From the NCBI GenBank assembly GCA_011088215.1, contig JAALKD010000026.1, positions 1-43,415 of the forward strand: a stretch of DNA of 43,415 nt, written 5' to 3'. The stretch is from Sphingomonadales bacterium (lineage in GTDB: Bacteria; Pseudomonadota; Alphaproteobacteria; Sphingomonadales; Kordiimonadaceae). Position numbers and translations under genes: made by a program. The notes below the pieces were generated by a model that was given only the letters and a program-made list of their open reading frames with translations, had not been told where the DNA came from and ran no database searches. Each line of letters starts with the position of its first letter. Within the stretch, counting starts at the first letter, position 1. Positions 15,798 through 24,586 of the stretch are shown here, in pieces.

Positions 15798-16442
15798 CTA
15801 TTTTCGCAGCAAACGATATTCGCCTGAAACCTTGGCAAATTTAAGCGCAACTGCCAGCGCGAACATCAATGGTGCCAAAGATATCAACAGCGACGAAAAA
15901 CTTGTGTATTCAGAGCCTTTTACCGCGGCGATGTAACTTTTGCGTGCCGATAAATATCCACCTAAATGATCCCGAATGATTTTGCGGTCCGCCTCCGCGA
16001 GGCCGGAGTCTATGTCATTCAGCCCCAACAACAAATTTGACGGAACATCGGCGGGAAACTCCTCGTTGGCGACAACCAGTTGAAAGTCCGAATTTTTCGC
16101 TGTAACCCAATCGCATAGCTGAGGTTCTTTATTCACTTCGCCGTCATTTTCACAGGCGTGAAGGCCGTATACATCAAACCAATTTTCCAGCGCAGCGAGC
16201 TTTCTTTCAGCAACTTCCCCCGATGTCGCAACGGTTTGCATAGAACGCAATATGCGTGCTTCCTCAAAAATGCCAACCACTGAAACTAATGCTAAAAGCA
16301 CCCAAACATATTCCGCCAACTTCCACTGACTGGCTGACAACGGATATCTGACAACAAAAAAAACGTGAAGAAGAACAAGCGTTGCGAAAAATACGCCACC
16401 AACGAAATAGGAATTGGTCGACAGTTGCAGCAATTGTTCCAT
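15798..16442 (-). CDS. Uncharacterised membrane protein
   Basis: A 214-residue protein that I do not recognise. It has two membrane segments near the N-terminus (about residues 14-32 and 43-61), a soluble region of about 120 residues with two Cys (HACEND and QLCDW) that could form a disulfide outside the cytoplasm, and a third segment near the C-terminus (LLISLAPLMFALAVALKF). The ATG at 16442 has no strong ribosome-binding site. It is on the same strand as the periplasmic-protein gene upstream, 115 bp away, and its end nearly meets that of the flavoprotein gene. No function is assigned. Confidence 0.7.
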   Translation of the reverse strand: MEQLLQLSTNSYFVGGVFFATLVLLHVFFVVRYPLSASQWKLAEYVWVLLALVSVVGIFEEARILRSMQTVATSGEVAERKLAALENWFDVYGLHACENDGEVNKEPQLCDWVTAKNSDFQLVVANEEFPADVPSNLLLGLNDIDSGLAEADRKIIRDHLGGYLSARKSYIAAVKGSEYTSFSSLLISLAPLMFALAVALKFAKVSGEYRLLRK

Positions 16443-16556
16443 ACGACATCAGCCTTCAGTCTTGCTCGTCACAACCGTTTGTTTGACGGCCCGAGAACTG
16501 TCGGCTTCACGCTGGCCAAAATCAAGCGGATTTTTGTGAGCAGCCAGCACCCGGTC

Positions 16557-17282
16557 CTACTCGGCGGGGGAAATCCAGTATGATCGGAACATTTTCGACA
16601 TTTCAGCCGCCTGTTTATTCAGTGTGCTAACCTGTGAATGTTCCAAAAAATCATGCGGGTCTTTCATATGCCAAAGCGAGACGATACTCGGGGCCTCAGC
16701 TGGCGCGATATCATCGGTCAGACCTGTGCTCGCAAACTGCCCCGCCACACGGTGGGTTTGACGGGCACCGTGATGGACCGCAATTGCCTCAATTTTATGG
16801 TTGATTTCTGCAACTCGCCTTAAACTTTCGCCCTCGCTTGAATTCAGCCAATCCAGCGACAGCTGTGTGTAACCACCATGAATTTCTTCCGGGATAACCG
16901 GGCCGTCAACAAAGGTTACAAAATGCGCGTCGATGATGCCCACCAGCGTCGGGAAGGCTTTCTGAAAGTCTGCGTTCTCAAAAAATGCCTGAAATGATTG
17001 TTGGTCTTTTGCTGTGCCGAACGTGATGAAATCCACCGGCCTCAAAGGATCGCTATTGTGATCAACTTTATACACATCCAGGGTCATGCCCTGCGCTATC
17101 ATTAAAGGCTTAATGATCCGAATATAGGCATGAAACGCCGCAACGTTCGCCGCCTTATTGTTGGCCTTAAGGGTGTTAAAGCCAATGTAGCTGACTTGAG
17201 GTTCAAAGGTTTCTTTGGAGTGTTGCGCATTGGCTGTTAGCGCAAGTAAAGGCATTAAAACGGCGAATAGAATTTTCTTCAT
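16557..17282 (-). CDS. Periplasmic protein of unknown function
   Basis: A 241-residue exported protein. The signal peptide MKKILFAVLMPLLALTANAQ is clear, with cleavage likely after ANA. The mature part contains two regions of similar design (VDFITFGTAKDQQSFQAFF and SIVSLWHMKDPHDFLEHS), each with an aromatic-rich strand and a helix, which recalls ferredoxin-like alpha/beta-barrel domains such as DUF1330 or EthD-type proteins; this is a loose resemblance. The ATG at 17282 has AGGAG upstream. The longer frame to 17324 would bury the signal peptide. It is downstream of the thioesterase gene on the same strand. Confidence 0.7.
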   Translation of the reverse strand: MKKILFAVLMPLLALTANAQHSKETFEPQVSYIGFNTLKANNKAANVAAFHAYIRIIKPLMIAQGMTLDVYKVDHNSDPLRPVDFITFGTAKDQQSFQAFFENADFQKAFPTLVGIIDAHFVTFVDGPVIPEEIHGGYTQLSLDWLNSSEGESLRRVAEINHKIEAIAVHHGARQTHRVAGQFASTGLTDDIAPAEAPSIVSLWHMKDPHDFLEHSQVSTLNKQAAEMSKMFRSYWISPAE

Positions 17283-17387
17283 GGCTAAGACACTCCTGTA
17301 AATTTGAGAGTCCCCATATGCCACTAATTGTCGAGCAGTCTGATCACGCCAAACGACGAACCGTTGAATTACCTGATTAAATCGCCT

Positions 17388-17822
17388 TTAACGGCGGCGA
17401 ATCTTCTTAAGAATACCGCTAAAGGTAAGAATTGTCGTGTCTCCGCTGAATATTTTTCCGCGCACGAAAAGCATCGAGCCGGTCGCTTTGGTCACTTCAC
17501 CGCTTGCTTCAATCCGTTCGCCTACCTCGCCTGCAGAGACAAATTCGCTATTAAAACCAACCGTAACCGCCGCGCCTTCCAAATGATCTTTTGCAATCAC
17601 AAACATGGCGAAGTCCGCGAAACTCATCAACAACCCACCGTGAAGTTTGCCGCCACCGTTCAGGTGTCTTTCTTCAGACACAAAAGCGCTGACATACTCA
17701 CCGCCATCCATCTTCTTATAGAAAAAAGGCCCGATCATATCTTCAAAGGCATCCACCGCACCCCAGGTTTGGTAACCTTCGTTTAACAGGTCTTTATTGT
17801 TTACTGAGTTGGTTGTTGGCAT
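17388..17822 (-). CDS. PaaI-like hotdog-fold thioesterase
   Basis: A 144-residue single hotdog-domain protein of the PaaI/acyl-CoA thioesterase family. The central helix motif LHGGLLMSFADFAMFVIAK contains the typical HGG(x)LxxxxD pattern, with the Asp a likely catalytic residue, followed by strands GAAVTVGFNSEFVSAGEVGE. Substrates could be phenylacetyl-CoA or other acyl-CoAs, unknown here. I chose ATG 17822, with GGAAAA upstream; a TTG at 17834 is less likely. It starts 17 bp after the stop of the sialidase-like gene and is probably co-transcribed with it. Confidence 0.85.
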   Translation of the reverse strand: MPTTNSVNNKDLLNEGYQTWGAVDAFEDMIGPFFYKKMDGGEYVSAFVSEERHLNGGGKLHGGLLMSFADFAMFVIAKDHLEGAAVTVGFNSEFVSAGEVGERIEASGEVTKATGSMLFVRGKIFSGDTTILTFSGILKKIRRR

Positions 17823-17839
17823 CAATTTTTCCAATTGCT

Positions 17840-18967
17840 TTACTCGTATGACACGACGGTGCCTTCAATACCTCGGACACCCCTATCATCTGCAATATAG
17901 TACGCAACCAATATTCGTCCATCCGCCATAATACACGCCGACGGATATCCGGTGTCAGCGCTGGGACTATCGCCGCGAATGATAATTTCTTCTGCCAATT
18001 CTAACTCGTCGAAAGTATCGGCAATGCGCGCTCTAACCCCCATGGGTTGGTGGCGGTAACCGTATACCAGAAACAGTCTGCCATCAGGCAAAATCAGCGG
18101 GTCGTATGGATGGCCCTTAATGTTCAGTGTTTCTGGTGCGCCAAATTTCAAACCATCTTCGGCTTTGGCAACAACCAACCTGTCGCCGTTATTGGTCGTC
18201 CGGTGGAACATAGACAAGTAGCCACTGGGCCAGGCTGCAAGTGAGGGTTCCTGAAGGTCGATGTTGATCATAGACAACCGCTGTGGCTGGCGCTCCCATG
18301 TCGCTCCGCGGGTATCAGATACAAAAATACCGGTCTGCTGATTTTCGGACCCTTTCTCACCAGCACCGTATCCAGCAAGCACCAATCGTCCATCTGGCAG
18401 CTCAACCATCCTGCCGCGCAGAGCAACTGCGCCTTCAGCAAATGGCCCACCGGCAATATCGCCCCCTGCGTTGATCGGAAGTTCAATATAATCTGACCAA
18501 CTGGCGCCGTTGTCATCGCTGAAGCGCACATAACCACCCCAAAACAAATAGCCTGCACCTAGCCGCTCCGCGCTTAGTACTGACCGCCCTTGTTTTTTGA
18601 GCATATCCGCAACACCCATCGTTACCGGATACCAGAGGAACCCATGTTGCAACAAACGCCCGCTGGAGTGGACAAACAAATTTGCGTCCTGGTCCCCGGC
18701 CTCGGCATGCATCGGCATAGCGACTGCATCGCCTAATGCATCTCCCACGCCGTTGAAACGCCTGAGCGCGATGTGAGAGCGGAAGTGTACATGATCCACT
18801 GAATTCAAGTCCGCATCTGCGTCATTTTTCAACAGCCAGCGATGGTCTGGTGCACGGCGAAAAGCCAGCAAAACATCACCATCCGGCAGCCCAACCACAC
18901 TTGGAAAGACTGAAAAAAAGCGTTCGGATCGGTACAAAACCATATGTTTATCAATACGGGCTGTCAC
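17840..18967 (-). CDS. Sialidase-superfamily (BNR/Asp-box) protein without signal peptide
   Basis: A 375-residue protein of the sialidase/neuraminidase six-bladed beta-propeller superfamily. Two Asp-box-like motifs are visible (SDDNGASWSD and SDTRGATWERQ), with repeated 'DGRL'-type strands such as LPDGRLVLAGYG and LPDGRLFLVYGY. An Arg near the N-terminus (YRSERFF) and others later may belong to an active-site triad, but that is not certain. There is no signal peptide or membrane segment, which is unusual for sialidases. The GTG start at 18967 has GGAG seven bases upstream. It is the first gene of the cluster with the thioesterase. True sialidase activity is unproven. Confidence 0.75.
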   Translation of the reverse strand: MTARIDKHMVLYRSERFFSVFPSVVGLPDGDVLLAFRRAPDHRWLLKNDADADLNSVDHVHFRSHIALRRFNGVGDALGDAVAMPMHAEAGDQDANLFVHSSGRLLQHGFLWYPVTMGVADMLKKQGRSVLSAERLGAGYLFWGGYVRFSDDNGASWSDYIELPINAGGDIAGGPFAEGAVALRGRMVELPDGRLVLAGYGAGEKGSENQQTGIFVSDTRGATWERQPQRLSMINIDLQEPSLAAWPSGYLSMFHRTTNNGDRLVVAKAEDGLKFGAPETLNIKGHPYDPLILPDGRLFLVYGYRHQPMGVRARIADTFDELELAEEIIIRGDSPSADTGYPSACIMADGRILVAYYIADDRGVRGIEGTVVSYE

Positions 18968-19130
18968 ATAATGCTCCGTCTGGTCGCAAATAATTTGTCT
19001 TTCACTCGGTTCACCGACATTTTATTGGCCTGCGCCTTGACGTAGCCTTATATCAGTCGCACCTTTAATAAAAGAGTAACAGCCCACAGCTGCCATAATC
19101 AGCAGCGTTTGGAATTCGGAGTTTTAAGTC

Positions 19131-20966
19131 ATGAAGGGTTTATGGAACATCATCAAGGCGATGGGCAATTTCATCATTGGCCTTGGCGGATTTACCATTG
19201 GCATATTTGTCATAGTCGACTTGATTATCGCCCTTGGAGCGCGCAATCCGCAACAGCGGCCCGGCATACCAGATGGTGCGGTGCTTGTTTTGTGGCCCGA
19301 AGGGCAGATTGTTGAGATCACCGAACTACCAGATCCATTTGCCGCTTTGTATGACGATTTTAGTCGCCAACCCGTGCAAACCAGCATCCATGACATTACT
19401 ACCGCATTAAAGCGAGCCAAAGACGATGACCGGATCAGCGCGCTGGCCTTGGTGACAGACAGCATGGCGGGCGCAGGCCCAAGCCACATTCACACCATTG
19501 CTGCGGCCGTCAGAGACTTCAAGTCCAGCGGCAAGAAAGTCTATTCCCTATCGTCTGGCTACAGCCAGTCTGATTATATGATCGCAGCCGAAGCCGACAA
19601 AATATACATGAACTCACAGGGTAATGTTCTGCTCACCGGGTATGGTAGCTGCCCCATGTATTTCAAAAGCCTGCTGGATAAAATCGGCGCAACGGTGAAT
19701 GTTTTTCGAGTTGGAACCTTCAAGTCAGCAGTTGAACCCTTTATCCGCGACGACATGTCTGATGCCGCTAAAGAAGCCAACAACGAGTTTCTGGGCGCTT
19801 TATGGCAACAATACCAATCGTCCGTCACCGAGGCACGCGGGTTCGAACCAGACAAAATTTCCAGCGATATCGAGGCTATTTCTGACCAGTTAAAGTCGGC
19901 TAACGGCGATTTCGCGATGTTGGCATTGAATAATGGCTTGGTCGACGAGCTTGCCCCGCGCGCGAAGTGGCGAGATGAATTGATGGAAGAATTCGGCGCC
20001 AACAGATACGGTAATTCCTTCAAACAGATTGACTTTCAGTCCTATCTGGCCGCGACAAACGACAGGCAGAACGGCAACAACCAAATTGCCGTCATTACCG
20101 CGCAGGGCGAGATTGTCATGGGCGATGGCCCGGTCTCGGTCACAGCCGCTGAAACTATTGTCAGCTACATCCGTAGCGCTCGGAACAACTCCAGTACTGC
20201 TGCAATTGTGCTGCGCGTTGACAGCCCCGGAGGCTCATCGTTCGCATCCGAACTTATTCGCCAGGAACTGGAGGCCGCACAAAACCAAGGCATTAAAGTC
20301 ATTGCCTCATTTGGGCCGGTTGCCGCGTCAGGCGGATACTGGATCGCGGCCACCGCCGACGAAATTTGGGCAGCGCCCAGTTCAATTACCGGGTCAATCG
20401 GCATTTTCGGCATCATCCCAACCTATGAAAACACACTCGACAAAATCGGTGTCAGCACCGACGGTGTTGGCACAACGCCACTGGCGGGAGCTTTCAATGT
20501 TACCCGCCCCTTGAGCGATCTTACCAAAGATGTAATCCAGCAAAGCATCGAATCCGGCTACGGACAATTCCTTTCACTGGTGGCCAAGGGCCGCAACATG
20601 ACGGTTGAAGACGTAGACAAAATTGCCCAAGGCCGCGTTTGGGTGGGTGCCAAAGCCAAGGAGCTTGGTTTGGTGGATCATTTGGGCGGATTTGATGAAG
20701 CTGTCGCTGCAGCGGCCCGCGCCGCTGGGGTTGAAGATAACCATTCGGTAGTTTTCTACCGTGAGCAACCTGATCAGTTTGACCAGATGATCGCCAATAT
20801 CCTTAACTCATCGGTCGGTACTGATGAGTTAAAGCGTTTTAACGCCCCCAGTCCATCACCAATAATCAAGGCCGCAATGAGCGTGTTGGACGACAGTAAA
20901 TTCCTGGCAAACCTGAATGATCCGCTTGGGCGTTATTTAATCTGTTTCGAATGTAAGGTACGGTAA
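19131..20966 (+). CDS. sppA: Signal peptide peptidase SppA, 67 kDa type
   Basis: A 611-residue membrane-anchored serine protease that degrades cleaved signal peptides. The N-terminal hydrophobic segment at about residues 12-35 anchors it to the inner membrane. Two tandem ClpP-like (S49) domains follow. The catalytic Lys is K198 in [10 protein letters not shown], and the nucleophile is S369 in [11 protein letters not shown], both matching E. coli-type SppA. The typical ASGGYWIAA and TGSIGIFG segments follow. The frame opens at the ATG at 19131. It ends five bp before msrB, so the two genes form a short operon. It is divergent from the sialidase-like gene. Confidence 0.96.
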   Translation: MKGLWNIIKAMGNFIIGLGGFTIGIFVIVDLIIALGARNPQQRPGIPDGAVLVLWPEGQIVEITELPDPFAALYDDFSRQPVQTSIHDITTALKRAKDDDRISALALVTDSMAGAGPSHIHTIAAAVRDFKSSGKKVYSLSSGYSQSDYMIAAEADKIYMNSQGNVLLTGYGSCPMYFKSLLDKIGATVNVFRVGTFKSAVEPFIRDDMSDAAKEANNEFLGALWQQYQSSVTEARGFEPDKISSDIEAISDQLKSANGDFAMLALNNGLVDELAPRAKWRDELMEEFGANRYGNSFKQIDFQSYLAATNDRQNGNNQIAVITAQGEIVMGDGPVSVTAAETIVSYIRSARNNSSTAAIVLRVDSPGGSSFASELIRQELEAAQNQGIKVIASFGPVAASGGYWIAATADEIWAAPSSITGSIGIFGIIPTYENTLDKIGVSTDGVGTTPLAGAFNVTRPLSDLTKDVIQQSIESGYGQFLSLVAKGRNMTVEDVDKIAQGRVWVGAKAKELGLVDHLGGFDEAVAAAARAAGVEDNHSVVFYREQPDQFDQMIANILNSSVGTDELKRFNAPSPSPIIKAAMSVLDDSKFLANLNDPLGRYLICFECKVR

Positions 20967-20971
20967 TCCAT

Positions 20972-21382
20972 ATGACTGACAAAAATACAATGCCTGAATC
21001 GGACGATGAATGGCGCGCCAAACTTTCGCCGGAACAATTCGCTGTGTGTCGCTGCGGCGGCACCGAACCTGCTTTTACCGGAAAATACTGGGACACAAAA
21101 ACCGCCGGCACATACCAGTGCGCTGGCTGCGGCGCTGACCTGTTCGATAGTGAAACCAAATATGACAGTGGTTAGGGCTGGCCCAGTTTCTGGGCCCCGG
21201 CAAACGACCAATGCATCACCGAGCACACCGACACAAGCATGGGCATGGTGCGTACCGAAATTACCTGCGCCAAATGCGCCAGCCACGTGGGACACGTATT
21301 CCCCGACGGACCACAACCAACCGGTCTTCGCTATTGCACCAACTCAGCATCGCTTGATTTGCGAGAACGCGATCACAGCTAG
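20972..21382 (+). pseudogene. msrB: Peptide-methionine (R)-S-oxide reductase MsrB interrupted by in-frame amber codon
   Basis: The frame from ATG 20972 encodes MsrB, which reduces methionine-R-sulfoxide. Codons 1-67 and 69-136 are both normal and in one frame, but codon 68 (21173-21175) is TAG. The zinc-binding Cys pairs C50/C53 and C99/C102 and the catalytic Cys C122 in [10 protein letters not shown] are intact. The disrupted residue lies in YDSG-x-GWPSF, where many MsrB proteins carry the Cys that resolves the catalytic sulfenic acid. If translation stops there, the 67-residue product is inactive. I label it a pseudogene because that is the simplest reading. A sequencing error, or suppression of the stop, remain possible. 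The sppA stop is five bp upstream. Confidence 0.9.
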
Positions 21383-21455
21383 CTCTGTGTTCGATATATT
21401 GCAACACTGGGTCGCATAATGCGCCGCTAGTGATACTCAGCCCAAACATTACTTT

Positions 21456-21476
21456 CCTGTAATAGAATTTTACAGG
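21456..21476. promoter_or_regulatory. Inverted repeat over the azoreductase ribosome-binding site
   Basis: CCTGTAA (21456-21462) and TTACAGG (21470-21476) are perfect complements with a seven-base loop. The right arm overlaps the AGGAG Shine-Dalgarno sequence (21474-21478) before the ATG at 21486. It could be an operator or an RNA hairpin that hides the ribosome-binding site. Confidence 0.5.
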
Positions 21477-21485
21477 AGCAATACC

Positions 21486-22079
21486 ATGACATCTTTGGCC
21501 ACAAGTATTTTGCACATAAACAGCAGCGTGCGCGGCAAACAATCCAGCACCAGAACACTTTCCGGTGAATTTGTAACCGCGCTTAACCCTGGCGCCGTGG
21601 TAGTCGAGCGGAATGTCGCAGCGGGTATCCCGTTTATTGATGAAGACTGGGTCAATGCCAACTTCACACCGGCAGAGGACCGAACAGACGAACACCGCCA
21701 AAAATTGGCCTATTCAGACAGTCTGGTTCAAGAGCTGAAAGAAGCAGATACAATTGTCATCGGGTTACCCATCTACAATTTTGGCATCCCTGCCAGCCTA
21801 AAGGCCTGGGTTGATATGATTGCCCGCGTGCGCCTGACTTTTAACTACACGGAGAACGGCCCAGAAGGCCTGTTAACAGGCAAGCACGCATTTTTGGTAG
21901 TCGCCTCTGGTGGCACTCCTATCGGTAGTGACTTGGACTTTGCAACAAGTTACATGCGTCAGGCTCTTGGATTCGTTGGCATACAAGATATCACGATCAT
22001 TGATGCCACAGAGACAGGAAAGGGTGCAGATGATGCTTTAGCCCGAGCTCGCGAACAAATTTCGCAACTTGCCGCATAA
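21486..22079 (+). CDS. azoR: FMN-dependent NADH:quinone oxidoreductase / azoreductase
   Basis: A 197-residue flavodoxin-fold enzyme of the AzoR family, which reduces quinones by two electrons and cleaves azo dyes using NADH and FMN. The N-terminal ILHINSSVRGKQSSTR binds the FMN phosphate; IGLPIYNFGIPASLKAWVDMI is the family hallmark near residues 93-113, followed by TFNYTENGPEGLLTGKHAFLVVASGG. The ATG at 21486 has AGGAG eight bases upstream, partly inside an inverted repeat that may control expression. It follows msrB by about 100 bp and is convergent with the DUF3667 gene. A role in quinone or electrophile detoxification is likely. Confidence 0.95.
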   Translation: MTSLATSILHINSSVRGKQSSTRTLSGEFVTALNPGAVVVERNVAAGIPFIDEDWVNANFTPAEDRTDEHRQKLAYSDSLVQELKEADTIVIGLPIYNFGIPASLKAWVDMIARVRLTFNYTENGPEGLLTGKHAFLVVASGGTPIGSDLDFATSYMRQALGFVGIQDITIIDATETGKGADDALARAREQISQLAA

Positions 22080-22093
22080 TAAAATTCAATCCA

Positions 22094-23722
22094 TCACTGC
22101 GGTTGAACGGGCGCCGCGGACTTTGCTTCCTCAAGTTCCTTGGCTTCCTGAAGCAAAGCCCCCAGCTCGCCTAGGCTAGAATCGCTAATACCCAAAAACA
22201 TAACAATCGTCATAGTCATCATCATAATGGCAAAATAGCTAACCCAGATAAATCCGGCCTTAAAAAATGCCCGTATCCAGCCCTGATCCTGCCCTACCTT
22301 GAGTGCAATAATCAAATAGAGCGAGGTGCCCCACCAAAAAATGCTGAAAGCGTTTTCGCCGCCTACCATGGGCACAATGAAGGCAAAAACAGTCATCATA
22401 ACGAACAGGAAGCTGTGGAAATGCAGCGCAAATACAAGTTGGTTCAAATAATATCGACGCTTGCCCCAATGCGTGAAGCGCAAAATTCCCGCAAACACTG
22501 GCATCAAAATCACCAGAGCCCAAGGTAACCACTCATTGAACAGCTTGTTGAACTCTCGCGGCGATCGCAGCGCCTCCATAAACCCCTGAGTAGCCTTTTT
22601 CGCAATCTCGGGCGTGTTTGGGTCTTGAAGTACAAAATCAATGTCTTCTTGCTTAATTCCTTCACGCGTATCGTTGTTGTTGCGAACGAACATTGCAATG
22701 TCAAAGTTATAGGGAAGGTCACCCAGGCTGAATCCTGGCTGACCATTGCTCGCGTTGGCAATGGTTTGTACAGCACCGGCGTTCAGAGACAGTATGGCTT
22801 GCAGCGCCCCTCGCGAGCCCGGTGTCAGGTCACTGTCAGGGTTATCCAGCAAACCCCGTATCCGGTTTCTCGCTAATTCGAGGTCGGGTGTACCGTTATC
22901 GTCTGTGACAACCACTTGTTCTGCAATATCACCCAGCAGGTTTTTCAGCTGCTCGGAATCAGCTCCGTTGGCGGCTTCTATTTGCTCGACCGCCTCGAGT
23001 ATCTTGAGAATTTGCGCTGCCGCTTGCTGGCTTTGTTCTTTCGACACGTTGGCGTCTTGCGCCATCACTTGGGCAGCGATTTTGTTTGGGTCCGGAAGTC
23101 CACTAATCTCCAGTTCCAGTGGAGGTGTATCTGGACTGTCGGGGTTACCGGGGCTATCTGGACCAGGCAGGCCAATATCCTCGCGTATTTTCTCGGCTGC
23201 AGCAATGGCTTCCTCGCGCGCTTTCTCAGCTTCGGCCAATTGTTCTTCAATTCTCGCCTCGAATGCCTCTCGTGCCGCCACCTGCTCGGCTTTTGGGGTC
23301 ACGTGAATATCAATAATCAATATATTTGCGAGGCTGATCACAGCGAAAAACACGAACAGAAGCACCACATATAATCTGAAAGGTGGCAGGAATCTGGCGC
23401 GCTTTCCTTCCATAAAAGCACGAGAAAGTCCGCCAGGCACCATAACAAGCATCAAGATGGTTTTTATGATTTTACTGTCGGTATCGAAAATTGCGTCAAA
23501 AAGCTCGCGGAAGAAAGTCCAAATGGGTCTACGCAGGTCATCGTCGCGCTGGCCACAAATATGGCAATAAGGTCCGGTCAGTGGTGCCTTGCAGTTGTTA
23601 CAACGAACCCCGTCTCCGCGCGTATCCTCTTCGATGGAAACATAACGTTTCATCTGCTCGCGCTCTTTACGAAGCCTGCGGCGTTTCAGTGCAATCGACC
23701 ATTTTCGGAAATATTTTAGCAT
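22094..23722 (-). CDS. DUF3667 membrane protein with long extramembrane insert
   Basis: A 542-residue protein recognised as DUF3667. The N-terminus holds a zinc-ribbon-like Cys set (C41, C44, C53, C56, in RCNNCKAPLTGPYCHICGQ), then the family segment around FDTDSKIIKTIL and EGKRARFLPPFRLYV, and a first membrane helix at about 118-138. Residues about 139-398 form a large insert, with a Glu/Ala-rich predicted helix (about 146-183), a Pro/Asp-rich linker (184-215) and more soluble sequence; it contains no Cys. Four hydrophobic segments follow at about 399-414, 428-453, 459-474 and 489-512. The ATG at 23722 has AGGGG upstream. Function of the family is unknown. Confidence 0.82.
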   Translation of the reverse strand: MLKYFRKWSIALKRRRLRKEREQMKRYVSIEEDTRGDGVRCNNCKAPLTGPYCHICGQRDDDLRRPIWTFFRELFDAIFDTDSKIIKTILMLVMVPGGLSRAFMEGKRARFLPPFRLYVVLLFVFFAVISLANILIIDIHVTPKAEQVAAREAFEARIEEQLAEAEKAREEAIAAAEKIREDIGLPGPDSPGNPDSPDTPPLELEISGLPDPNKIAAQVMAQDANVSKEQSQQAAAQILKILEAVEQIEAANGADSEQLKNLLGDIAEQVVVTDDNGTPDLELARNRIRGLLDNPDSDLTPGSRGALQAILSLNAGAVQTIANASNGQPGFSLGDLPYNFDIAMFVRNNNDTREGIKQEDIDFVLQDPNTPEIAKKATQGFMEALRSPREFNKLFNEWLPWALVILMPVFAGILRFTHWGKRRYYLNQLVFALHFHSFLFVMMTVFAFIVPMVGGENAFSIFWWGTSLYLIIALKVGQDQGWIRAFFKAGFIWVSYFAIMMMTMTIVMFLGISDSSLGELGALLQEAKELEEAKSAAPVQPQ

Positions 23723-23800
23723 GGCACCCCTCTAACCGCTTTATAGCAAAAGGTTTTTCGCCGCGCCAGTGAAGCATTAATTCTTATTGGGTACGATGGT

Positions 23801-24454
23801 CTAGCCCGCGGCCAACACATGATCTGCGACAAAGGGATTAGACTGCCGCTCAGCGCCGAATGTTGATAAAGGCCCATGCCCGGGTACGAAGGTCACATCA
23901 TTACCCAGCGGCCATAACTTCTGCTGAATAGCATCAAGCAGGGTTTGGGTATCGCCGCGGGGGAAATCTGTCCTGCCAACAGACCCCTTGAACAAAACGT
24001 CACCGACAAAAGCCACGCGGTGTGTCCGATCAAACAAAATAACATGCCCTGGCGTGTGCCCGGGGGTATGATATACCTCCAGCGTCACATTGCCCACATC
24101 GATGCTGTCCCCGTCATTGAGCCATTCGTCAGGTTCACAACATCTGAGTCCCGCCATACCATATTGAGCAGCATGATCTTCAATTTGGTCCAGCCAGAAT
24201 TTATCTTCCTTATGCGGCCCTATAATCGGCAAATCCAGTTTTGCTTTAATATCCGCCGCACCGCCAGCATGATCCAGATGGCCGTGGGTCAACAGTAGCT
24301 TGGTAAGCTTGATGCCCAGCTTATCTACCTGTGCCAACAACTTTTCCGGATCTCCGCCCGGGTCAACCAGCGCCCCTTCCATGGTTTCATCGCACCAGAT
24401 GATGCTGCAATTCTGAGCAAAACTGGTAACCGGAACGATTTGGGCTTTTAACAT
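23801..24454 (-). CDS. MBL-fold metallo-hydrolase (glyoxalase II-like)
   Basis: A 217-residue metallo-beta-lactamase-fold hydrolase of the small glyoxalase II-like/YcbL group. Metal ligands are visible: THGHLDHAGG (HxHxDH), a His in YHTPGHTPGHV, an Asp in VAFVGDVLF, and a final His in FVPGHGP. The short length without the C-terminal helical domain fits the YcbL-type branch rather than true GloB; the substrate could be S-lactoylglutathione or a thioester. The ATG at 24454 has AAGGAG upstream. It stands about 80 bp from the DUF3667 gene and about 130 bp from the ExeA-like gene, all on one strand. Confidence 0.88.
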   Translation of the reverse strand: MLKAQIVPVTSFAQNCSIIWCDETMEGALVDPGGDPEKLLAQVDKLGIKLTKLLLTHGHLDHAGGAADIKAKLDLPIIGPHKEDKFWLDQIEDHAAQYGMAGLRCCEPDEWLNDGDSIDVGNVTLEVYHTPGHTPGHVILFDRTHRVAFVGDVLFKGSVGRTDFPRGDTQTLLDAIQQKLWPLGNDVTFVPGHGPLSTFGAERQSNPFVADHVLAAG

Positions 24455-24586
24455 GCGGCACTCCTTACATTTTCCGAGCGGATACTAGTGCGAAGCATCC
24501 ACAATGGAAAGATGCTTTCAACATGCAACAGGCCGCCAATAGTTGCGCAGTGCCTGAACCCGATGTCTCTTAGATATATCTTTTGA

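Noticed and set aside
20972..21382. General reassignment of TAG as a sense codon in this organism
   Set aside because: TAG ends several clear genes, for example at 242-244, 29694-29696, 38748-38750 and 39555-39557. Any suppression would have to be local.
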